Assembly: GCA_910584115.1 (NCBI GenBank)
Contig: CAJTYN010000006.1
Location: 1-23,531 of the forward strand
Direction: 5' to 3'
DNA: 23,531 nt
DNA from: an uncultured Lachnospiraceae bacterium
GTDB taxonomy: Bacteria > Bacillota > Clostridia > Lachnospirales > Lachnospiraceae
Each line of letters starts with the position of its first letter. Within the stretch, counting starts at the first letter, position 1. Below the pieces are notes generated by a model, which was not told the DNA's origin, did no database searches, and was given only the letters and a program-made list of their open reading frames with translations. Positions 8,198-13,474 of this stretch are shown one piece after another. The translations under genes and the position numbers were made by a program.

Positions 8198-8268
8198 ATC
8201 CATGTTTTATGATGGATTTAGAAAATTACAAATGATCACATTATAAAAAGCCCGCACTCGCACCGCAT
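8126..8268 (-). ncRNA. Candidate structured small RNA with interleaved helices
   Basis: Read on the minus strand, the order is A (8265-8253), B (8197-8184), A' (8170-8158), B' (8144-8132), then a T-tract. A/A' is a perfect 13-bp inverted repeat (CGGTGCGAGTGCG and its complement). B/B' is the 12-bp terminator stem. A' lies wholly in the loop of the B/B' hairpin, so the RNA could form a pseudoknot or switch between A:A' and the terminator. A weak -10-like TATTAT (complement of 8271-8276) would start transcription right at A, but no convincing -35 is seen. No known RNA family is recognised. Confidence 0.4.
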
Positions 8269-8341
8269 AAATAATACGTTGAAAAAGGCAGATGCGTAAC
8301 GCCTAAAAAGGAGATATCCTACAAAAAAACAGCATCTTTTC

Positions 8342-8372
8342 TTGACAATTCCTGTTCGGAGGTCCATATTAT
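8342..8372 (+). promoter_or_regulatory. Probable murG promoter
   Basis: TTGACA (8342-8347) is followed by TATTAT (8367-8372) after 19 nt, or by the weaker CATATT (8365-8370) after 17 nt. It lies about 35 bp before the start codon. A 19-nt spacer is longer than normal and is the geometry of MerR-activated promoters. I do not see a clear palindrome in the spacer, so ordinary sigma-A use with the 17-nt option is equally possible. Confidence 0.6.
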
Positions 8373-8406
8373 GGTATGAGTGCATTTGAAGGAGGACCAT
8401 TATTTT

Positions 8407-9483
8407 ATGAAACATATCGTACTTACCGGCGGTGGCACGGCCGGCCATGTCACCCCTAATATAGCCCTCATCCCCCGGCTGACTGAACTGGGTTATCGTA
8501 TTTCTTATATCGGTTCGGTCGACGGGATGGAGAGAAAGCTGATCGAAGAATTGAAGATCCCCTATTATGGGATCGCTTCGGGAAAATTGAGACGTTACTT
8601 TGACTGGAAGAATTTTTCCGATCCGTTCCGCGTGTGCAGAGGATACGCACAGGCGAGAAGAGTATTGAAAGAATTGAGACCCGATCTGGTCTTTTCAAAG
8701 GGAGGGTTCGTGACGGTTCCCGTAGTGATCGCGGCAAGACACCGGCACATCCCGGCGATCATCCACGAATCGGATATGACGCCAGGTCTGGCCAACAAGC
8801 TGGCGATCCCCTCCGCGGCAAGAGTATGCTGTAATTTTCCGGAGACGGTCAAAAACCTGCCGAAAGAGAAAGCCGTACTCACGGGCAGTCCGATCCGCCA
8901 GGAACTCCTGGCCGGGGATGCCGAGCGGGCGCGAAAGTTCTGCGGTCTTGAGTCCGACAGACCTGTGATCATGATCATCGGGGGGAGTCTGGGCGCGGCG
9001 TCCGTCAACGAAAATATCCGCAAGATCCTTCCGGGTCTGCTGCCGGATTTCCAGGTCATCCATCTGTGCGGTGCCGGGAAGCTGGATCCATCCCTGGAAG
9101 GTACGGAGGGATATGTACAGTACGAATTTATAAAAAAAGAGCTTGCCGATCTTTTTGCCCTGGCCGATCTGGTCATATCCAGAGCCGGCGCGAATGCGAT
9201 CTGTGAGATCTTAGCCCTCCAAAAGCCGAACCTGCTCATACCCCTGTCCGCCAAAGCCAGCCGCGGCGACCAGATCCTAAACGCCCGCTCTTTTGAACGG
9301 CAGGGGTTCAGCATGGTACTGGAAGAGGAAGAGATCACGGAAAATACGTTGCTGTCAGCCATCCGGGATCTGTACTGCCACAAGGACGCCTATGCGGAGG
9401 CTATGAAAAAGAACAACAACATCGATTCCATCACTCGTATCACCGATCTGTTCGAAGAACTGATACAGACTCATAGATCCTGA
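8407..9483 (+). CDS. murG: UDP-GlcNAc:lipid I N-acetylglucosaminyltransferase (MurG)
   Basis: A 358-residue peripheral membrane GT-B enzyme. It transfers GlcNAc from UDP-GlcNAc to lipid I to make lipid II, the last cytoplasmic step of peptidoglycan precursor synthesis. The N-terminal glycine-rich loop GGGTAGHVTPN is diagnostic. Also visible are SKGGFVTVPV, HESDMTPGLAN, IIGGSLGAASVNE and the sugar-nucleotide site with SRAGANAICE. The sequence resembles the clostridial type with GKLRRYFD in the N-terminal half. The ATG at 8407 is chosen over an in-frame GTG at 8380 because AAGGAGG (8389-8395) lies 11 nt before it and the protein then begins with the conserved MKHIVLTGGG. It stands alone, away from any division/cell-wall cluster. 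Its last codons overlap the converging sigma-factor gene by 13 bp. Confidence 0.95.
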   Translation: MKHIVLTGGGTAGHVTPNIALIPRLTELGYRISYIGSVDGMERKLIEELKIPYYGIASGKLRRYFDWKNFSDPFRVCRGYAQARRVLKELRPDLVFSKGGFVTVPVVIAARHRHIPAIIHESDMTPGLANKLAIPSAARVCCNFPETVKNLPKEKAVLTGSPIRQELLAGDAERARKFCGLESDRPVIMIIGGSLGAASVNENIRKILPGLLPDFQVIHLCGAGKLDPSLEGTEGYVQYEFIKKELADLFALADLVISRAGANAICEILALQKPNLLIPLSAKASRGDQILNARSFERQGFSMVLEEEEITENTLLSAIRDLYCHKDAYAEAMKKNNNIDSITRITDLFEELIQTHRS

Positions 9484-10007
9484 TAATCCTGGTAGTAATT
9501 TTTATACAGCCAACGGCGGGCGCGGCTGATCTTCATCCGCAGGTTCACGACGGTCATGTCATGATCTTGCGCGACCGCCTTGGTTGATTCCTTTCCGATC
9601 ACGACCCGGATCATCAGGTCATACCACACGGGATTTTTTTCCTTTAACCGTGCCAGGAGAAAAGACCGGAACTCCGCTCTGCGCTGTTCCTCCTCCGCCA
9701 CGAGATATTCGACGGCCACGCCTGCATCGAACAGTTTTTGGTCGAGCATCGCCTCGTCGATATCTCTGTATACTTCATTTTTCAGGTAAGCCCTCCGCAG
9801 GAAATCGATGGTCTTTCTGTGGGCATTCCGCACGATCCATCCCTGGATCAGCTCTTCGTCCAGGCCGTCGATCTTCTCATGGAGTTTACAGAAGACCTCC
9901 TGGCAGACATCCTGCGCCAGAGAATGATCCCGCAGGCCATCGAATGCGATATGCAGGACAAGTTTATGATAATCTTCATAAACCTGGTCAAAGTGCTCCC
10001 TCTTCAT
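9471..10007 (-). CDS. RNA polymerase sigma factor, sigma-70 family (ECF-like)
   Basis: A 178-residue regulator of transcription initiation. Residues about 10-75 look like sigma region 2 (LAQDVCQEVFCKLHEKI, then WIVRNAHRKTIDFLRR). The C-terminal 60 residues look like a region 4 helix-turn-helix (KESTKAVAQDHDMTVVNLRM, KISRARRWLYK). There is no region 1 or 3, as in ECF factors. No anti-sigma gene follows; the gene runs into the 3' end of murG with a 13-bp overlap (9471-9483). It starts 27 bp after the HIT gene on the same strand, with a GGAGGGGGG-type RBS, so the two are probably co-transcribed. The target promoters are unknown. Confidence 0.82.
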   Translation of the reverse strand: MKREHFDQVYEDYHKLVLHIAFDGLRDHSLAQDVCQEVFCKLHEKIDGLDEELIQGWIVRNAHRKTIDFLRRAYLKNEVYRDIDEAMLDQKLFDAGVAVEYLVAEEEQRRAEFRSFLLARLKEKNPVWYDLMIRVVIGKESTKAVAQDHDMTVVNLRMKISRARRWLYKNYYQDYQDL

Positions 10008-10034
10008 CTTTTGTTCCCCCCTCCCGTTATCTGA

Positions 10035-10433
10035 TCATTTCAGAGCGGATAACAGTTCAGTCTTCATCTCATCCGTCAATCTATACGGTTTCCATCCCAC
10101 CTTTACGGTGTCGCCCCTATAGCGTGGGATCAGATGCATATGAAAATGAAAGACCGTCTGCCCGGCGATCTCCCCATTATTCTGCACCAGGTTCAGTCCC
10201 TCACAGTCCAATGCGTCTGTCATCTTTGCCGCCATGTCCCTTGCCAGGGTCAGCGCCCTTGACGCGGTCTCATCGGACAGCTCATACAGATCCTTTGCAT
10301 GTTCTTTCGGCAGGATCAGCGCATGTCCCTTGCTCGCCGGATTTACATCCAGGATCACACGGAACATATCATCTTCATACAACGTAGCGGATGGGATCTC
10401 ACCATTCGCGATCTTACAAAAAATACAGTCCAT
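10035..10433 (-). CDS. HIT family nucleotide-binding protein
   Basis: A 132-residue HIT (histidine triad) hydrolase of the Hint/HinT type, which acts on purine nucleoside phosphoramidates or related AMP conjugates. The triad HFHMHLIP is visible with H96, H98 and H100. The N-terminal CIFC.I.NGEIP motif with two cysteines is typical of the zinc-containing members. The ATG at 10433 is preferred over one two codons upstream because GGAGGTG would otherwise abut the start; with 10433 the spacing is about 7 nt. It is the first gene of a likely two-gene unit with the sigma factor. Confidence 0.94.
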   Translation of the reverse strand: MDCIFCKIANGEIPSATLYEDDMFRVILDVNPASKGHALILPKEHAKDLYELSDETASRALTLARDMAAKMTDALDCEGLNLVQNNGEIAGQTVFHFHMHLIPRYRGDTVKVGWKPYRLTDEMKTELLSALK

Positions 10434-10471
10434 GACCATTCACCTCCATGATCTTCCAAAGATATGACCTG

Positions 10472-10501
10472 ATTATACCACTTTCCATGAAACAGGTGCA
10501 A
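10472..10501 (-). promoter_or_regulatory. Probable promoter of the HIT / sigma-factor unit
   Basis: On the minus strand, TTGCAC (10501-10496) is followed by an 18-nt spacer and a perfect TATAAT (10477-10472), ending about 38 bp before the HIT start codon. Confidence 0.7.
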
Positions 10502-10537
10502 CTATAAATATCTGTTTGATGGATTTTCAGACACCCT

Positions 10538-11503
10538 CTAACGTAGTATAATGTATATGAAAAAGAGCACATACAGAGGGATCAGCGCCGCCCCTTCCCT
10601 CCGGTCCAGGTCTGCTTTCTGGATGGCAAACAGGTAGGTGATGATGCTGGCCGCGGTGAGGAAGATGGTATCATAGATCGTAAAGGGGCTGACCACGATG
10701 GGATGCAGCGCGGCCGAAGCGCCCAACACCAGCAGGATGTTGAAGATATTGGATCCGATAGCATTTCCCAGGGAGAGGTCGCTCTCCCCTTTTCTGGCCG
10801 CGACGACGGATGTGACCAGTTCCGGCAGGGAAGTCCCCAGGGCCACGATGGTCAGCCCGATAAATGTCTCGCTCCAGCCAAAAGTCAGAGCGATGGCCGA
10901 AGCACTGTCCACCACCAGGTCGCCGCCCCAGACGATCCCAGCGATCCCGACGGCCACATAGAGGAGGGTGACGGGGATGGACATCTTTTTGGGATCGTTC
11001 TCAGAAGAGGCATCAACAGGCGCGTCCTTCCGGGCTTTCAGCGCCTCCCGGACGGTAAATGCCACATAGATGACAAACGCGGCCAGCAGGATGCAGCCCT
11101 CCGTCCGGGAGAGGACGGATACCTTCATCCCTTTGTAAGGAGAGGGGATGCTCATCAGCAGCAGGGCGACCGCGATGATGATGGAGATCGGAAGATCTTT
11201 TTTTAACACAGATGTCTGGACTCTCATAGGGTGTATGACGGCGCTGACTCCTACGACGATGAGGAGGTTAAAGATATCAGAACCGACCACATTGCTCAGG
11301 GACAGGTCATTTTTTCCGGCCAGGGCGGCAGTGATGCTCACAGAGGCTTCCGGCATACTGGTCCCGAAGGCCACCACAGTGAGTCCGATGATGATGCTGG
11401 GGATCCGCAGGAGACGAGCGATAGCTGAACTGCCTTCCACGAACAAGTCGGCGCCTTTGATCAGCAGGACGAAGCCAGCTAGTAGAAATAGATATTTGAG
11501 CAT
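10538..11503 (-). CDS. Calcium/sodium antiporter-like protein (CaCA family)
   Basis: A 321-residue inner-membrane cation exchanger of the YrbG type. Two alpha-repeats in opposite halves are clear: GLTVVAFGTSMPEASVS followed by NVVGSDIFNLL, and GLTIVALGTSLPELVTS followed by NAIGSNIFNILL. These hold the acidic ion-binding residues of the family. About ten hydrophobic segments are visible, with a charged central loop (KARKDAPVDASSENDPKK). The start is placed at MLKYLFLLAGF because GGAGG lies 9 nt before it and the 24 upstream in-frame residues are atypical. Whether it moves Ca2+, Na+, K+ or H+ cannot be told from sequence. Confidence 0.93.
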   Translation of the reverse strand: MLKYLFLLAGFVLLIKGADLFVEGSSAIARLLRIPSIIIGLTVVAFGTSMPEASVSITAALAGKNDLSLSNVVGSDIFNLLIVVGVSAVIHPMRVQTSVLKKDLPISIIIAVALLLMSIPSPYKGMKVSVLSRTEGCILLAAFVIYVAFTVREALKARKDAPVDASSENDPKKMSIPVTLLYVAVGIAGIVWGGDLVVDSASAIALTFGWSETFIGLTIVALGTSLPELVTSVVAARKGESDLSLGNAIGSNIFNILLVLGASAALHPIVVSPFTIYDTIFLTAASIITYLFAIQKADLDRREGAALIPLYVLFFIYIILR

Positions 11504-11546
11504 AAGACGTTTCCTCCATTTCACTCTTTTTGTACAAACATTTTTT

Positions 11547-11575
11547 AGTATGGTATAAAAAGAAGGGTCTGTCAA
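11547..11575 (-). promoter_or_regulatory. Probable promoter of the antiporter gene
   Basis: On the minus strand, TTGACA (11575-11570), a 17-nt spacer and CATACT (11552-11547) lie about 45 bp before the chosen antiporter start. The -35 box is inside the longest possible ORF, which supports the downstream start at 11503. Confidence 0.65.
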
Positions 11576-11633
11576 GTAAGGCTTTTATCTAAAATATATG
11601 AGGCAGCAGCACGCATAAGGAGTAAAAAATATC

Positions 11634-12293
11634 ATGAAAGATCTTAAAGAATGTATCATTTACGAGGACGCACATATGATCGTCTGCCATAAACCGCCCG
11701 GTGTCCCGGTGCAGAGCGCCGGTGTGGGGACGATGGATCTGGAATGCGCCTGTCTGAACTATCTGCAGACAACATATATCGGCATCGTACAGCGGCTGGA
11801 TCAGCCCGTGGAGGGCCTGATGGTCCTGGCAAAGACCAGGAAGGCCGCCGGGGAACTGAACCGGCAGGGGCAGGACGGACGTATGGAGAAAAGATATCTG
11901 GCTCTGGTGGACGGGCATCTGGAGCCGTCCGAGGGGGTGTTCCAAGATCAGATGGTCAAGGATGGCAGGAGCCGGATGGGCAGGGTCGTTCCCCCGCATA
12001 CGAAGGGGGCGAAAGAGGCCAAGCTGCGTTATCGGGTGCTGGCAGAACGTGGGGGGCAGAGCCTTCTGGAGATCCATCTGCTCACAGGCAGGTTTCATCA
12101 GATACGGGTGCAGCTGAGCAGCCGGGGATATCCTCTGGTGGGAGACAGGAAGTATGGATATCAGGGGGAACAAAAGGCGGCGGGGCTGGCATTATGTGCA
12201 TATCGGCTGCGCCTCTTCCATCCGGACTCCCAAAAAGAGATGTGCTGGGAGATCCGTCCGAGAGGGGAGATATTTCCAGATCTGCAGGTATAA
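11634..12293 (+). CDS. RluA-family RNA pseudouridine synthase
   Basis: A 219-residue cytoplasmic enzyme that isomerises uridine to pseudouridine in rRNA or tRNA. Family motifs are the N-terminal HKPPGVPVQ, the catalytic loop QRLDQPVEGLMVLAKT with D56, KRYLALV, and the C-terminal LLTGRFHQIRVQL. There is no S4 domain, so it is a short RluA-type protein. The usual HRLD is QRLD here (Q53); the catalytic Asp is kept. AAGGAG (11617-11622) precedes the start by 11 nt. It is divergent from the antiporter gene. The modified position cannot be predicted. Confidence 0.93.
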   Translation: MKDLKECIIYEDAHMIVCHKPPGVPVQSAGVGTMDLECACLNYLQTTYIGIVQRLDQPVEGLMVLAKTRKAAGELNRQGQDGRMEKRYLALVDGHLEPSEGVFQDQMVKDGRSRMGRVVPPHTKGAKEAKLRYRVLAERGGQSLLEIHLLTGRFHQIRVQLSSRGYPLVGDRKYGYQGEQKAAGLALCAYRLRLFHPDSQKEMCWEIRPRGEIFPDLQV

Positions 12294-12348
12294 GATCCGG
12301 CGATACAGCCATACTAAGATCAAAGAGTCTGAAGGGTGTGGTGTTTTC

Positions 12349-13380
12349 GTGGATCTGGAATGGAAGAGGCGGGTCAGTATCATAGGGATCATAGTCGGTG
12401 TTTATCTGGGGTTCCGTTATCTCTTGCCGGTATCGATCCCTTTTTTGATCGGGTGGGGGCTGGCAGTATGGCTGCATCCCCTGGCCGTAAGGGTCAGTAA
12501 GAGACTGCATGTAAAAAAGAGTGTGGCCGGCGGTTTTTTTATGCTGCTGCTCCTGGCCGTGGCCGGGGTCTTGTTCTGGATGGGCGTGGATACGCTGATC
12601 GGGCAGATGAAAGCGTGGGTGGCGGAGCTTCCTGTGCTGGAGGAACATTTTTATCGGTATGTGGATCAGTGCTGCTGTTCTATCGAGGATACGTTCGGGA
12701 TCTCCCGGACAGACAGCCGCAGATTCATACTGGACAACGTGGAAAAGATGCAAAAGGATCTTATCCAGGGGATCAGTCCCAGGACGATCTTCCAGGCAAC
12801 GGATTATCTGAAAGGGCTGATCTCTGTTGTCAGCGCGGTGATCATCGCTTTTATCTCAGGTGTGCTCTTCCTGAAAGACCTGGAAGCCATCAGGCGTACA
12901 CTGCGCACGTACCGGTTTTATCAGCCATGGAAACGGGTGCTCAAACGGCTGAGACAGACATGCGTGACGTATCTGAAGGCCCAGATTTTGATCATGCTGG
13001 CGGTGGCGTTTACCTGTACGCTGATGCTCTGGCTGATGAAGAGCCCGTATTTCCTGCTGTTTGGCATAGGGCTGGGGATCCTGGATGCTCTGCCGATCAT
13101 CGGGACCGGGCTTTTTCTCTATCCTGCGATGCTGATCTTTTTCCTGCGCGGCCAGACCGGGCTGGCTGTGTGGTGCCTGTCCATTGAACTGGTCACCACA
13201 TTGGTGCGTGAGTTTATGGAGCCGCGGCTTTTGGGTGACAAGCTGGGTGTATATCCGATCGTGATCATGGCGGCTATCTATCTGGGATTCTTCGTCTTTG
13301 GTGTGGCAGGCTTCATCTTGGGACCCGTTGCCCTCTCCCTGATCTACGGCATTGGGAAAGAATGGGATATCTGGGACTGA
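12349..13380 (+). CDS. AI-2E family / YtvI-like integral membrane protein
   Basis: A 343-residue polytopic membrane protein of the AI-2E transporter (PerM/YtvI) family. Hydrophobic segments occur near the N-terminus (a pair, then one at about 60-80), mid-protein and in a dense C-terminal block. That block includes the family hallmark GILDALPIIGTGLFLYP and a final GFILGPVALSLIYG. The open frame extends upstream into the pseudouridine synthase gene, but those residues are arginine-rich and unlike the family. A GTG at 12349 with AAGGG (12332-12336) upstream gives a normal YtvI length; the start is therefore tentative. It is probably co-transcribed with the upstream gene (55-bp gap). The substrate is unknown; YtvI is a sporulation-associated member in bacilli. 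Confidence 0.85.
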   Translation: MDLEWKRRVSIIGIIVGVYLGFRYLLPVSIPFLIGWGLAVWLHPLAVRVSKRLHVKKSVAGGFFMLLLLAVAGVLFWMGVDTLIGQMKAWVAELPVLEEHFYRYVDQCCCSIEDTFGISRTDSRRFILDNVEKMQKDLIQGISPRTIFQATDYLKGLISVVSAVIIAFISGVLFLKDLEAIRRTLRTYRFYQPWKRVLKRLRQTCVTYLKAQILIMLAVAFTCTLMLWLMKSPYFLLFGIGLGILDALPIIGTGLFLYPAMLIFFLRGQTGLAVWCLSIELVTTLVREFMEPRLLGDKLGVYPIVIMAAIYLGFFVFGVAGFILGPVALSLIYGIGKEWDIWD

Positions 13381-13404
13381 TGCCATCGGATCTTGGATCA
13401 CCTC

Positions 13405-13433
13405 TTGACATACGCGCAAATATATGTTTAAAT
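13405..13433 (+). promoter_or_regulatory. Promoter of the His-rich Zn/Cd-type ATPase gene
   Basis: TTGACA (13405-13410), a 17-nt spacer and TTAAAT (13428-13433) stand in the short gap after the AI-2E gene. The operator-like palindrome begins 5 bp downstream of the -10 box, over the expected transcription start. Confidence 0.7.
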
Positions 13434-13437
13434 ACAC

Positions 13438-13457
13438 ATATGAACAATTATTCATAT
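13438..13457. promoter_or_regulatory. ArsR/SmtB-like operator
   Basis: ATATGAA (13438-13444), a 6-nt centre and TTCATAT (13451-13457) form a 20-bp near-perfect palindrome; 9 of 10 pairs match when the centre is included. The TGAA...TTCA core within an AT-rich frame is the known pattern of zinc/cadmium-sensing ArsR/SmtB repressors such as SmtB and CzrA. It covers the start-point region and ends 3 bp before the RBS. No ArsR-type gene is in the window. Confidence 0.72.
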
Positions 13458-13474
13458 ATAAGGAGGGACCCATC

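Noticed and set aside
8158..8265. 13-bp inverted repeat read as the ends of a 108-bp MITE
   Set aside because: No target-site duplication flanks the arms, and the interleaved terminator hairpin with T-run fits an RNA structure better.
8236..8448. Minus-strand ORF of 70 codons over the murG promoter
   Set aside because: No RBS or recognisable composition, and it overlaps the murG promoter and start. Its 3' end coincides with the A arm of the candidate RNA.
11589..12173. Minus-strand ORF of 194 codons under the pseudouridine synthase
   Set aside because: The plus strand encodes a clear RluA-family enzyme with RBS and catalytic motif; the antisense frame has none.
12154..12348. Extended N-terminus of the AI-2E protein inside the pseudouridine synthase gene
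   Set aside because: The extra 65 residues are Arg/Lys-rich, unlike the family, and overlap a real gene in another frame. A GTG start at 12349 gives normal length.
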